Source of the DNA: Amylostereum areolatum
Lineage: Eukaryota; Basidiomycota; Agaricomycetes; Russulales; Stereaceae
Direction of reading: 5' to 3'
DNA: 64,000 bases
Assembly (NCBI GenBank): GCA_012932865.1
Contig: SAXG01000041.1
Location: forward strand, 186,001-250,000
The first letter of the stretch is position 1; each line of letters opens with the position of its first letter. Shown one piece after another: positions 22,767 to 36,200 of this stretch. The position numbers and the translations under genes are program-made. The notes beneath the pieces are model-generated. The model searched no databases. It was not told where the DNA came from and saw only the letters and a list, made by a program, of their open reading frames with translations.

Positions 22767-25579
22767 ATGGACCCCGTCTCTCAACTCGCCGAATTCTTGC
22801 AGTCCATTGAGCTTTCCTTACCCGATTTGCTGGCTTCACTCATGTCCATACCCGAATATCACGAGAGCCTCTGTACACTATTCGACGCGAACATCGTAAC
22901 CCTTTTGAATGCGCTCTGCAAGAACCCTTCCCTCCGATCCAAGATCCTCGCATGGGCTATGGAGTTCACAACTCAGGAATACTGCCGAGAACTCACAGCA
23001 GTGACCAGGCCAGAGGCCAATCTCCACTTCACTGCAAAAAGTGCGACAGCAGAGAAGATCGAGGGTTTCAGTATCCAGAAAATGGCGGCAACAATGCAAA
23101 AACTCGCACCGTTCCTGTGGATCCTCCTTGGATCCTTGTTACAGGCAGATCCAAGGTTGAAGAGGCAGAGGGACGCATACACGGCAAAGAAAGACAAGCA
23201 TGCTGGAAAGAAGACCGCACCGGCAGAGGGCGATCATCAGGCTGCCAGCAACACCAAGGGAGATGTTGATGAGATTGCGGAGGAGGATGCGGAGGAGGAT
23301 GCATATTGGGCGGAGCTCAGTGTCCTTGAAGAGCTTGAAGATGCGACACCCAAGACGGCTGGAAAGAAGGCGGCGGCGGCAGGTGGTGCTTCTTTGCGGT
23401 CAAAGAGGGAAACAATGCGGACTATTGTGAGTGCTAGGAACCCTTGTAGTGTCCATGAGACTCACCGGATCCTCCCAGAAAACAGTCACTGTTCTTAGCA
23501 TCCTCGCAAAAAGCACCAATCAAAATTGTAACACATTTGCGGCGGTCATCGGCCTCTTTCTGCATTCAAGCAACGTCCCCGAACATGTCCTTGAGGTAGT
23601 TGCACACATGGGGCTCTCGATAGGTCCGACAGCTGTCAACGAAGGCGTCAGCGCGCTGTCAGAAGAAGCCTCAGTAAAACTCAAGCGGCTTGGCCAATCC
23701 CTCCTTGCAATGGACGCGTACGACAACTTCGATGTTTCGTTCAACGTTGCGACGTCTACGGTTGAAAAGGGAAGTAAAACACTTGCACACCTGACATCCG
23801 GAACCCTTGTGCAACTAGAGCACGGTGTCGTCCCTGAAGACCTGAAATGTTCGAAGGAGATGTGGGAATGCAGCGCATACAACGCGAAGGCCACCAAGCG
23901 CGAAGACGAGTTGGGAGATCACAGTGTGTTCGACCTTCTCGAGCTCCACCCTGAGCAACCGCACGCATCTGGCCTGACCCGCCATCAACGCTTCCAAGCA
24001 TGGGCATTCCGTAAAACCCTCATCGAGAACGGTCCCACCTACTTTCGGAAGTTCAAGGACAATTTCGCTCGGGATGTTCCCGAGTCTATCGAGCAAGTAC
24101 CTGTCGTCAAGACCTATCAAGTTCCTGCGCGCGCAATGAACATCAATGAATCAACAACAAAGGGAAACATGGATGTGATACAGACCCTCCTTCGACAAGG
24201 TGGTGTTGACCCCGAGACTGTGGGCATGACCGATATCTCGGACTATGTTGTTCTCTTCAGTGGGGACCTAGGAACACTGGAGTGCGTGCAGAGCATCCTT
24301 GAGTCTCGATCAGCGGAGTCGACGCCGTGGCTACGGTTCCAATACATTGTATTTCTACCTGGTCAGTTCCATATCAAGATGGCATGTGCGGACGCTCTCT
24401 GGAGGACATTCCTCAAACCAAAGGATGCAAAAGTCGATCTTACCAGCACTATGCACCATGCAGGTCTCTTCAGCCCACGAGAATCGAATATCATCGGGTC
24501 CAATCCTGGATTCCGTCGAATGCATGACCTTGTGATGCACGACAGGGTCGCTCGCCGCCTGGATGTATGGAGAGTCGAGGCTAAGTCAGTCAGTGGCGGG
24601 TCAATCACGACGCTAGACGGCTACGCAGCAGGTGAACCCACTTACGAAGATATCATCAAGATGTCGGAGGACATCGTCAAGAAATACGTTGCCAGCGGAG
24701 ACTTCCAGGACAATCGGAACAAACCCGATGACATGCGGGACAAGGACTGGGAGAACAGTCAGCTTCGCCATCTGTGCTATCTCCTTTACAAAGAAATATC
24801 GTACGCGATGAACATGGGGGATGTTGGTCGCCTTGAGGTTGCACTTGCAACTTGGATATTCTTGTTCAAGGGGACCGGGAAGAACAAGTACGCAACACAG
24901 ATTGCGAGGTTCTTGCTGGAGGTACATTTTTTGTACCCCTCCCGTCTCAAGTCAGTGCTGTTCTCGGGTTTTACCATCACAAATGTTTGCTGATCATAGT
25001 TATTAACTGCAGGCGGGCAGCACACTATAATTGGTTCTGCAACCCTAGAGGAAAGCCGGGAATGTTTCGAGGCGTGGACTGGCTCGTCGAACGCAACAAT
25101 CTGTACACAAAGGTAGCGTATACTCCCCCGGCACATGCGCGCACTGTCTGATAGCTGACAGCTGGTGCTAGCACATCTACGGGGGCGAGTTTTCAAACAA
25201 CACCCTTGCGTACCTCCTCAAGGAATCAATTCTTATCGAACTCTATTGTCACCTGCACGTTCAAATTGAGGATAACTTCTGTCTTACAAATCGTACCATC
25301 AACCACGCGAAACCGAACATGACAGAAACCTATCGTAGAGTCTGCGAGCATATGGAAAAACACAACCCACACGAGTTCATTCTGAACCGGGAGCCTCCCA
25401 TCCACTACTCCGTCAAGGATACCTTACAGTCCGGGATGGACCTGCTTCAAGAGATGACGCTCCAGGAGTCCCTTCTCGTTGAAGACGAGTTTGAGGAGTT
25501 GGTCGGTGCCGAGGGAACGGTTACGCGTCAGTTGGTCAGTGCGGAGGGGAGGGTTATGCGTGAGGATCTGGCTGTATGA
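22767..25579 (+). CDS. DUF6589 protein, putative transposase of element 2
   Basis: Five exons, 22767-23426, 23479-24950, 25013-25112 and 25172-25579 with GT-AG introns (exon 1 is the first of four coding blocks), encode about 879 aa, close to the 892 aa of the element 1 copy. After a helical N-terminus and a Lys/Glu/Ala-rich linker (residues 130-210), the DUF6589 core shows AYDNFD aligned with SHDN of copy 1, and FSGDLGTLE aligned with GDQLTVE. It then has GQFHIKMACADALWRTFL and, near the end, MNMGDVGRLE, RAAHYNWFCNPRGKPG and KHIYGGEFSNNTLAY. The conserved aspartates in DN and GDL/GDQ may be catalytic (inference). No stop or frameshift is seen, so the protein should be intact. The ATG at 22767 follows a CACC context about 200 bp inside the TIR. 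Confidence 0.88.
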
Positions 25580-26362
25580 CCAACGATGTTATTTCATCAG
25601 CAAAAGCGCCGATAGCTTGCGGCCATTGTAGCTTCCGTAAGATTTCGGCCCGGAATGTGACAGCTTTCGGCACGAATAGAAGCTTTCGGTCTTCCCCACC
25701 CTACCTTGTATTCCAAGCACTCTATTGTAGCACAATGTAACACAATATAGCACGTCGTTAAATATATACTACGACCCACTCCAACCCTATACCACGACTT
25801 TGAAGTTCGTATGATCCATCCTGGCGTTGGGCCGGCGTTGGCCGCGCATCTCTTATTTACGCGCACATGATACCTCTCGTGGGAAATAAGGACGACGCGT
25901 CCTCCGTAGTCGCGTTTTCTTTCCGTTCCCCGATCCCTCATCGTCATCCGCAACCCCCAACTCCCATCCACCCATTCCTCCCCTTTCTTGCGAACCCAAT
26001 GCCTATCAATACCGACTACCATCTGTCATGACTAGTACTAGCCGCCTTTAACACACCTTTCAAGCATAATCACAACGTGGGGGGTCTTTTAGCGCACCTG
26101 TACATGCATATATCCACCCGTACAAACCCCTCCCTCTCTCGTCATCTGCAAATCCACTCGAACTAATTTTGCATTTCTATCTTTACTCCCAGTCCCTCTT
26201 CCCATGTGTATATCACCTCGCATTTCATCAGCCTGACCTAATCATCACATTAGCCACAGGATCCTGCAATGTTTTCCGTGTTCGTAGCGTGCGCAGGGAC
26301 ACGTTCTGTACGCATACATCTACGCATACTGACAAGATTGTACTAACCTTCCACCATCGTAG

Positions 26363-26803
26363 ACCACGTGCTCTACACGCTGAAACGTCTTCTTACCGTC
26401 ACAAAGAGAGCCTCTGCGTTCTTGTTCAACCGCTGTTTTGGCCTCATCCACAAAGCTATGACGCTCGCCAAAGCGGGCTCCTTGAAGGTGAGCACGTCAC
26501 TCACCGTTGTCGACACGCTGCGCAATGAGAGAAAATTTACGTTAGGTTTGCGCGCGTTGGTTCATCGCTTGGCTGGGTACTACATGCGTGCGTGGGGACT
26601 AGCTCCAATGATTTGATATGTCGTCTATTTCTTCTCTGGGCTCGCGGCCAACTGGACGGTGCGGAGGCCGCTCGAGACGTTCTTCGAGAAGAACATGGTG
26701 CGTTTATTGTCCTTTGTCTTGCGCTGGGGGAAGCGGAGGCTGATACATTGGATAGATCTACAAGCATTTCGAGTCGATGTGCCCGACGAAGTACCTTCTC
26801 TAG
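26363..26803 (+). CDS. possible small spliced gene inside element 2
   Basis: Three stretches look like exons. 26363-26487 is preceded by CGTAG and followed by GTGAGC. A segment ends at 26697 before GTGCGT. 26756-26803 follows GGATAG and ends with TAG. The last two join to VYFFSGLAANWTVRRPL...NM + IYKHFESMCPTKYLL. No family is recognised and the 5' part is not connected convincingly. It could be a third gene of the element or a decayed insert. Confidence 0.3.
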
Positions 26804-27212
26804 GTGCGTCTTTTTCATGGGTGATGCCCCTGCGATGTTGGCCTGTTCTTGGGCGCTCCCTGGACTGCAGCTGTTTGTACACATCCGTCCTTTTCCATCA
26901 GCTCCGTAATGTGTCCGGTACCCCTGTATAAACCCTCGCGAGTGGTTACTTTACCAATTCCATTTGATTGTTATTCCATACATGGCCTAACATGTGTTAC
27001 AATAAGTTACAATAGAAAACAAGCGCTGACCCCCGTGCGCCGTGAGAGGGTGTTCCCAGGTGGTTTTACCCAGTTTTTCCTGTCTTACATTTAGCTTACA
27101 TTTGGCTTACAATCCCATTACAAGCCCTTAAAGCAACCCCGGGGGTCATACACATTCCTCCTTAGCTTTCCGAGGATAAATGTAGGTCATCCCGAAATTG
27201 TAGCTTATATAA

Positions 27213-27255
27213 AACTTGTAGCACGGTACAATGACATTGTACCGGCATACAAGTT
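27213..27255. repeat. 43-bp near-perfect palindrome
   Basis: AACTTGTA...CGGTACAATG and its inverse, 18 of 21 arm positions paired around a single A, located 20 bp beyond the helicase stop codon. It could form a 3' UTR hairpin. The 200 bp beside it is rich in TTACAAT/TTACATT motifs. Confidence 0.6.
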
Positions 27256-27274
27256 TCATGCACTTTTGCTGATG

Positions 27275-30200
27275 TTACTCACCATGGTTGAGGGGAACAA
27301 CAGATGCGAGGGGTTGTGAATGCGATGGTGCCGCTGCGTCTTCTGGCAAGATAGAGGGCGCGCTGTGTGTGAATTGAGGGGAGAAGGGGTGATGTGGGAA
27401 GGGATACGCCGTGTGCGGAGCGGGGGGGAGGCCGTGGCCAAAGAAGGCTTGGGATTGAACCGCGGAAAGATTCGGCGAAGCGTTCATAGGTACATGATGA
27501 GGCGCGGGAGTGGAAGATGCTGAGGGAGGTCCAAACGAAGCAGATAAGCAGGATAGACTCTGTTCGCGCGGTCGCGAGTCGGTAGGAGTCGTGGGATCGG
27601 CGCTGGATAGGGCAAGACCGCGAGCTTGAACCTTGACTGGGCAGAGTGCATTACTTTCTGAACTGAAGTTAGCCAATGCAACCGGAGTAAGAACACGTTA
27701 CGACTTACTGTTGTGGCCCATCTGATGGCAAACACTGCAGGTTTGAGGGCGGCGAGTCCGTGGGCGTGCCGCTGGTTCTTGCGTAGAGTCACCCGGAGAC
27801 GTGTTGACGTGGTCAATGGATGTCGAGATGCTTGACACTGGAGGTGGCGGCGGGCTGTACACGGCGTTCACGATTTCGAGAATCTCCTGCCCGAATATTT
27901 TTGCGCGATACCAGCGCGTTTCGCGCATGACGTCGGGTACAGAGGAGATCTTGTGGGCTTGAGCACAGGTGACGATGCGGAGAAGGATGGGGTCGGATAG
28001 GAATGTGCGCGCGCCAAAGTCCTTGTACACCGCGGGACTGAGAACCTTGGAGGCCGTAGTGTCGCGCCAATCCCGTAATCGTGAGTCGAGGTCATACTCC
28101 TGACTTGTGTGGGCCTTCACCCTGATAGCGGTCTTGCCTCGCGAAGCCTTGGAGGTTGAAGGGTCGGCGATCGGTGTGAGAAATAAGGATCCCATCATAT
28201 CGACGAGGGCAGGAGTACAGATATCACAGCAAAGTCTTGAGCTGCAAGGGCGACAATGCGCGCATCCTAATAGGTCCTCTTCGTTGCAGCGCAGGTGTTC
28301 GTTCTCTGTGGGAGGAGTCGGCATAGGTGAAGGTCGAGGATGTAAGTAGTACGGACTGACCATCAACACCGCCGAAGTACGCCCTCGGGATTTTCCGACG
28401 ACAGCCCAAACCGCGGGACTTCGCGTTCGCGAAGTCTGCTGCTGCCTCATCCACCTCTACCACTCTCCCTTTTGGAAACCACATCGGCCGCGTCTTTCCA
28501 ACAGTCGCGTGGTATCGCGCTCGAAGGCTTGCCTCACTCACCCCGGAATGTGTGACAGCCGTAGATCCAACTTCGGCCAAGATGATATCTTCATCTTGTG
28601 CCGCCGCCGCTGCCGCGTGCGCCAACGCTTGCACCTGTACAGCAGGTCTCGCTACCAAAAGCCCGCGATTATCTGCAAGAATAGGGACAGGGACTTCTGG
28701 TGCGTTCTCTAACGATACTATGCGCTTTTTAACTAACTTGTCGCGATAAGACTCTGTGAAAAAGAGATCTGGGAGGACTGCCAGTACACCGGCGGTCCTT
28801 TTCTTGCCCTCGCCTATGCCAGTCTTCACTTGGCTGGAAGTTAGGGCCAACATAGGGGCCGTTACTTCCTCGTCAATGTGTTTGGTCTCAACGAACAGTA
28901 TCGCCAGTCCTTCCAAGCTCGGTTCCCGAGCTGCTCTCCCGAAGCGCTGCCATATGGTTTCCAACGTGCAGGTGAGTTTCCATTGAATGATGAGCGCGAT
29001 ATCGGGAATATCGACGCCCTGACATCATCTCGTTAGAGTTATACATAATCGGAGGGGTTTCCAAGGCTCACCATCCCAAGAGAGTCGGTGCCGCACGCCC
29101 CAGTACGTTCCCCTTCTGCGATGGCCTTCGCTTCCGTCTCGCGGTATGTGTCGCTCATGATCGAATGGAACCAAATCAGCTTGTCCTGATCTTCCACGGG
29201 GAGGCGAAGTCGTAAGTATTTACAACACGCCTCCGCCTCTTTGATGCTGTCGAAAAAAATGATGAATTTCTTTTCAGGTAATGTCCCCTTCCCGTCAACA
29301 ATGGGGATAATGGGATCGAGGTCCCGAAAAGAGGACGCCGGGTACTTCATCAGCAATACCGACAAGAAGACATTTGGGTGGTCATTGGGACGAATGAAAA
29401 AGTCGGTGTTTGCTGGGGTAAGGTTAAGGATACCACATATTTCGGCGAGCACGCGTGGGGGGAGCGTTGCGGAGAGGAGGCAGAAATGAACACTCGGAGG
29501 AAGAATGTAGCGAAGGCGAGCTATTTCCTTGTACTCCGGGCGAAAGCCGCTCCATGTGCTAATGCAATGTGCTTCGTCAAAGCACAGTGAAGGCATCCTG
29601 TCAGCGAAGATCTTGTCCTTCCAAAGCTTTTCAAAACAACCATCCGCGTCCATAAGAAGCTCGGGACTGATGACGACGAGCCTATGCTTTCCGTCTTTGA
29701 TCTCCTGTCAGTTGTCAGCAACGACTAGTGCGACAGCACCAAGTTACGACACAGCTGACTAGAAGATGAGGACGACAGAGGGGAGCCGATCAGACACGGC
29801 AACAGATGAGGGAAAGCAAGCAAAGTCGGTAGAATTGACTAGCTCGAGATAAGGAATATGTACAGCGAGAGCGAGCCTTATATACACAAGAGGAGAGAGA
29901 CTTAGGTAAGCAACCAATACACGGCGATTAGTAAGCAGACCAAGTATAAGTAAGCAGTCGTATGTAAAAGAGCACAGCATGAGTCAGTATCGTACAGCAT
30001 GAGTCAAGAGAAAGGAGTCAGACCCGGACCGAGATGAGTCACGTGGGTCCGGGCGGGATATAGATGAGCCGGGTCCGGGCCAAGGTGGAGCCGGACCGGT
30101 GATAAGTTGATAAGTCCTAAAGCGTGTAACCGATGTAAAGTAAAAAGAAAATTATAGACCGTTCATGACATCACCCCTTCCTTAGATTCGACGTCCTCGT

Positions 30201-33200
30201 CGTAATCAGATCCAGTTTCTTCCTCCGACAGGAGTTTCCAACGATTAAGGCGTGCAGGTTTCGGGGCACCCGGATGTTCACGGTGGAAGTCGTCAATGTG
30301 TTTCTTGGCATTCTGGAGATTGGTGAGAGGCTCCCAAGTATTGTCATTGTCTGGGTAGCCTTTCCATTTGACGAGGTACTTGAAGCCGCGACCAACCTTC
30401 TTGGAGTCTATAATCTTTTCGACCTCATAGACTTCCTCTCCTTGGACTAACTCTGGCGGTGGAGGTGTAGGTGCTTTCTGATTGTCAAAGGCGGGACCGT
30501 TGTGTGGAGATAGGAGGGACTCGTTGAAGACCGGATGTTTTCGTGACCAGGATGTAGGGAGGCGAAGCTTGTAAGCCGATGCTCCGACTTTCTCCAGGAT
30601 TTCGAAAGGACCAAAGCGCTTGTCATCTAGCTTTTGCATAGGACGTGCCATTTTGATTATGGTTTGGCCATCTCTGGTCTTGGCTTCCAGCCAGACGAAG
30701 TCACCAATTTTGTAATCTATTGGTTCGTCCTTCTTGTGATCGTAAAAGCGCTTTTGATCGTCCTGTGCTGCCTTTAGCGCAGAGCGGGCTTCCTCATAGA
30801 TGTCTCGCATGCGTTGTGCAAACTCGTTCGCCGATGGGTTGTCTGTCTCACGTCGAGGGTTTGTCCCCAGGTAGAGTTCCCGACCATAGTTGGCAAAGTT
30901 GGGAGACATCCCAATTGAACTATGGACCATGTTGTTGAGCGCAGTCATGGCAAGTGGGAGGTAACGTGTCCAATTGTCTTGTCGCTGATTGACGAAGATG
31001 CGAAGGTAGTTTTCCATGGTCATGTTGGAGCGTTCGGTCTGTCCATCCGTCTGAGGGTGATATGCCGTGGACGGGTTCCCTTCAATGCCTAGCAGTTGGA
31101 ACAATGCCGTGGTGAACTTGGAGACAAAGACGCTGCCGCGGTCACTGACGATCTTTCTAGGAATTCCATGATGGGGGACCACCTCGCGTAGGTACTCGAA
31201 GGCGAGTTCGTCCTCTGTTAGGTCTTTGGTCGTGGCCCAGAATACAACCTGCTTGGTACCCATGCAGTTCACATTGCAGATGGCGTCTTTTCCATCCGAG
31301 ACCGGGAGTGGCATGACGAAGTCAATGGATACGTGCTCCCAAGGTGCTTGTGGCGGGTCATGTGGGTGGAGTGGAGCGGCAATACGATCATGTCTAATCT
31401 TGGTACGTTGGCAGGTCTCACATCCTTCGACATATTTCCGGACGTCATCTCTAATGGCAGGCCACCAGTAGTTGCGCGTGATGAGCTCGTGGGTCTTGTA
31501 TTGTCCTGGATGACCGACAAGCGGGCCGTCATGATGAGCCTGGATGATGTCTGCACGGAGTCCTTTGTCTCTTGGGACATAGAGTCTGTGTTGCCAGGTG
31601 ACCGTTCCATCTGCATGTTCCAGCCATCCCTTTACTTTGAGTGCTAAGGCACGTTCTACTGCATGGTCTCGGAGTAAGGTAGCCTCCTGAATCCGCTCAA
31701 TGAAGACATTGTCAGGTCCGTTGGTTACGATTCCTGCATGGTTGAGGGCGCGAAAGAGTTCTGGTTTCAGGAGGACAATGTTTTCATTGTCTTTCTCCCC
31801 CTTCTCAAGGCCCGCTAGTTGGGAAATAGCATCGGGTTTACCCATTGTTTTGCCAGGTTTGTGGAGTAGCGTACAATGATACTCTTGTAGCTCCGTTAAC
31901 CATCGTGCTTGTCTCCGATTTAGCTTCTGTGCTTTGCGGAAGTACGTGAGATTGCGATGATCCGACCAGATTTCAAACTCCTGTCGTGCCCCCATGAGGT
32001 ATTGTCTCCATTCCTCTAGCGCCGTCATGATAGCCAGTAATTCCTTGTCATAAATCTCATAGTTCCTCTCAGCTTCGCTGAGGGACTTTGAGAGGAAGGC
32101 GACCGGGTGCCATTTGCCATTGTCCTGTTGTTGCGAAAGTACCGTGCCTGTGGCATAGTCAGAGGAGTCCGCCTCGACACGGAACTGCCCCTCGTCTGTA
32201 GGGATTGCTAGAACTGGCTGCGATGTTATACGTCGCTTGAGTTCCTCAAAAGCCTCCTGCTGCGGGGTGTGTCACGGATCGCTCCATTTCTCTCTTCGTT
32301 TGCAGACCTCGTACACGCGACGTGTCACGGCACATGACTTTCCCTTGCATCACATGCTTCAACGACGTCATTGCCCGGACTTCCGAGCGGGGTTCCGCAT
32401 CCTTATCTATGACATCACTGCTCCGGACCTTCGTCCTCCGCCCCATGACTCCTTTCCTATTGTTCCCCCCGCTCGCACCACTATCGCATCACATCGCACC
32501 ATCGTTCCCACTTGTATATAAGGACAGTGTTTCTCTTCCCTTTTCCCTAGACTGTCCATCTCGTCATACGGTACTGTAGCGCATGTTGCACTACCCTAGA
32601 CCCCGGCACTCTCGAATCTATTTTCTTCTCACTCCTCCCATCGTCGCGACTTAGGCGGTTCATCGGTCTCATAAACTGTGTTTCTGACACCTGGACAGTC
32701 TACCCCTACGCCTACCTCGCACCCCTCTCTCCATCTACCTCTGCCGTCTCTACGACGTTAAAAACTCCCACCACGGACCTCCCGAACGCACCGGTCTTCC
32801 TCCCGTTCAATGGAAAGCCGATCACCCCCCGCGACGACGCACCACTTCCCTACCCTTGGTCCGACGCCGTCACCGTCAACTGCCTCGTCCCCGTACAGAA
32901 CCTCTGCAAGAAAGATCCCTGGACCGCGCACGGCCTCAACTTCCGCATCTTCGAGTGGAGGTGGCACAAGGATCACGGTACTGTCGTCCTCGCCCTATAC
33001 GTCCGGATCACTACATGCATCAACGTAGATCTCGAACGCCTTGAATTCACCCTCCACGCCCCCACCTACCACACATACCTCATCCAGGATGCCCCCAACC
33101 CGATCCTCCAAACCAGTTTCACCTCCGTCTCCCAGTTTAACCGCCGGACCCCCGAATCCACCCCGCCACCAGTCCTCTGTCCCACCATCAAGGGTAAGAC

Positions 33201-36200
33201 CCTTCGTCGCCGCCACCACGAACATAAGATCCGCCAGGCAGTAAAAGCCGGCTACCTCACCAAGAAACTCCTCGGCCGTCGCCCCATCGCGGCGGACTTC
33301 TTCTAGACCATCATCACGTCCTCCACAGCCCCTCGTCCCCCCACCCCGAACCTCCCCCCAGGCGTTTTTCGAGACTACTGTCCCGAAGAATACTATATCC
33401 TCACCTCGCAGCAGACTAAGGAATCCGTACGTTGGCTGCACGACGAACCAAACCGGCAACGTCGAGACTGGTACTTCAACGACCGCGACGAACAACCCTA
33501 CGTCGAAGAATCGGATTTTGCCACCGCTGCGGACGTTCTACAGCGCTTCCTGAACCCCCCTCCGACCAACTCGCCCCCACCCCGTCGACGTACTGTAATC
33601 GAAGTCCCAGAAGGGATCAACCACAACGACACAACTAGGAAGTGGTACGCCTATAGACGGAACAAGAACGGAACCCCAGGACGATCAGTAGTTGAGTGGC
33701 AGCCCACTTCGTTCAGTCCCGTCCAAGATCACTGGTCGTGGCATCATAACCAGCAATTCCTCACCCCCGCCGACTTCCTTGTCGCAAAACAAGTTGAGGA
33801 CGAAGTTGAAGAAGCAGAAGAACGCCGACGAGAAACCCTACGCCGCCTTGATCAAGAACTCGCCCAATCCCTCACCGTCCCCCTCCCCTTCGACAAGATG
33901 TCCGACGCCAAATCCAAACCTGCCGTCTCCAAGCGGGAGATCGGCCCCAAGCCAAAGCCATTCAAAGGCAATAGACGCGACACCCTCCGGTTCTCCCTCA
34001 AGCTCCGCATGTTCCTGCGCGTTAACAAGGATGTTTATGCCACAGATGACGCCAAGATGATGCTCCTCCTCAGCCTGATGGAGGACGACACGGCGAAAGC
34101 CTGGGCCACGCATCGCCGCATGGAACTCTTCGCCGACGAAGACGAGAAGGAAGACGCCGACACCCTCGACCCCACGCCCCCAACACTCCACTATAGCTCC
34201 TACAAAGAGCTCTTCGAGAGGTTTGGCAAAGACTTCGTGCCCGTCGATCCGAAGATAGAGGCTCAGCGTAAGATCAACGAGCTCGCAATGACCACCCGGG
34301 ACGTCACTGACTTTATCACCGAGTTTGAGATGCTGGCAACCATGTCAGTGTACGACGACGAGGCGCTAATCCACTTTTTCAAGAAGGGACTTCAGCGTGA
34401 CCTCGGCAAGCAGGTGGCCCGGTCATACCCGTTCCCCACCAAGCTCGCGGAGTGGAAGGAGCGCACCCGCCGCATCAACCACCAGTGGCTCGAAGAGAAC
34501 CCGGAGAGGAAGAGCAGTCAGTCCAAGGGGGCTGTCGCGCTCACCTCGAACGGTTCAACCAACGACTCCTCGTCGCGCTGAGTCGGCGCCTTCACCAACA
34601 CCTCGACCCGCCCTGCAAAGCTGACGGACGAGGAGCGCGCAAAGATGGTGCGCGAAGGCAAGTGCTTCATGTGTCGACAAGCCGGTCACGTCTCTCGTGA
34701 CTGCCCCAACCGCGACTCGAGCGCGCGACGGGTGGGCGCAGTAGAGACTGGGTCCAAGGCCCCTCCCCTGCCGACGAACACGGCTCCGTCCACTGCGAAA
34801 GCAGCTCCCGACCCATCCAAAACCATCGCGGCGATCACTCGCCAGCTGAAGGATCTGGACGCGGAAGGCAAGGAGCAGGCAGTAGCGCTGTTGAAGGACA
34901 TCCTGGAATCGCAGGATTTTTGAAACGCCCCCCAGTCGTGTCGTCTGGTGGAGGCAAAGGACTTTTGGTATCATCGTCGAATCGTTTCGCTGTATTATCA
35001 TCCATGCATACCTGTGAGCAATCGTATCCCCCGTGTTTGTATCTGTCTACTGTCACCAAGAACAGGCAAACACCATCGATCACGCTCAAAGTCAAGCTGA
35101 TCGGACGAGTTACCAAAAGAGAAATCGACGCAGACGCGCTGCTTGATAGCGGCGCAGAAGGAATTATCCTGAACCGAAGCTTCGTCGAACGCAAGAAGCT
35201 CACCACAAGAAAACTAGAAAACCCGTTCCCCGTGCGTAATGTGGACGGCACCGAGAACATCATGGGCTGGGTACGCAACACAACGACCCAGCGGATCCGG
35301 ATATACTCGCAAGATTCAAAGGTGTACCATGAGGAAGAAGCTGAGTTCTTCATCACCGACATCGGCGATCATGACATGATCCTTGGAACAGACTGGCTCG
35401 ATGAGCACAATCCCACCATAGACTGGCAACAAGACCGTGTTGACATGCTCCGCTGCCCCCCCTCATGCACTCTGTCCAAACCTCCTGTGACAAACCTCGC
35501 AACCAAGCCACAGAGACCATCATTGGTCCAATCACAGCGTAAGGTTGAAGCAGGTAAAACCCCGAGGACACCTCTCGTTCTGGACGATCCCTTCCCAGAG
35601 CCGACATATGTGTCCTGGACCCCAGTCCCCACTTATGTTATTCCTGCACGCAGAGTCAAAGGTGTTCGCGTCCGTATGGTCCATCGCTCCCCTCTACCCG
35701 CACGACTCTTCACTGAAGACGACGACGAGCGGCCCATGGTATTCCGAGACTGGGAGATCAATGGACTACGCCGCGCCGGAATCCTCCCTGAAACCGATGG
35801 TCCTAATCCAGATGCAATACCCATCCGCGCGGGCTTTACAAAAGCGCAGGAGCTTGCAGAGCATTCAAAAGAGAACGTACGCCCGCAAACCTTTGAAGAC
35901 TTAGTCCCCCCGCCGTACCGTGACTTTGCGCCTGTATTCGACAAAAAAACCTCCGAGCGACTTCCTGACCGACGACCATGGGACCATGCTATCGACATGA
36001 AAGACGGCTTTGAACCCAAACCGTGCAAAATCTACCCCCTCTCACCTTCCGAGCAGATCGAACTCGACATCTTCCTCGACGACCACCTGAAGAAGGGCTA
36101 TATCCGCCCGTCGAAGTCACCTCAGGCGAGTCCGTTCTTCTTCGTGAAGAAAAAGGATGGAAAGCTGCGTCCCGTACAGGACTATCGAGAATTAAACAAG

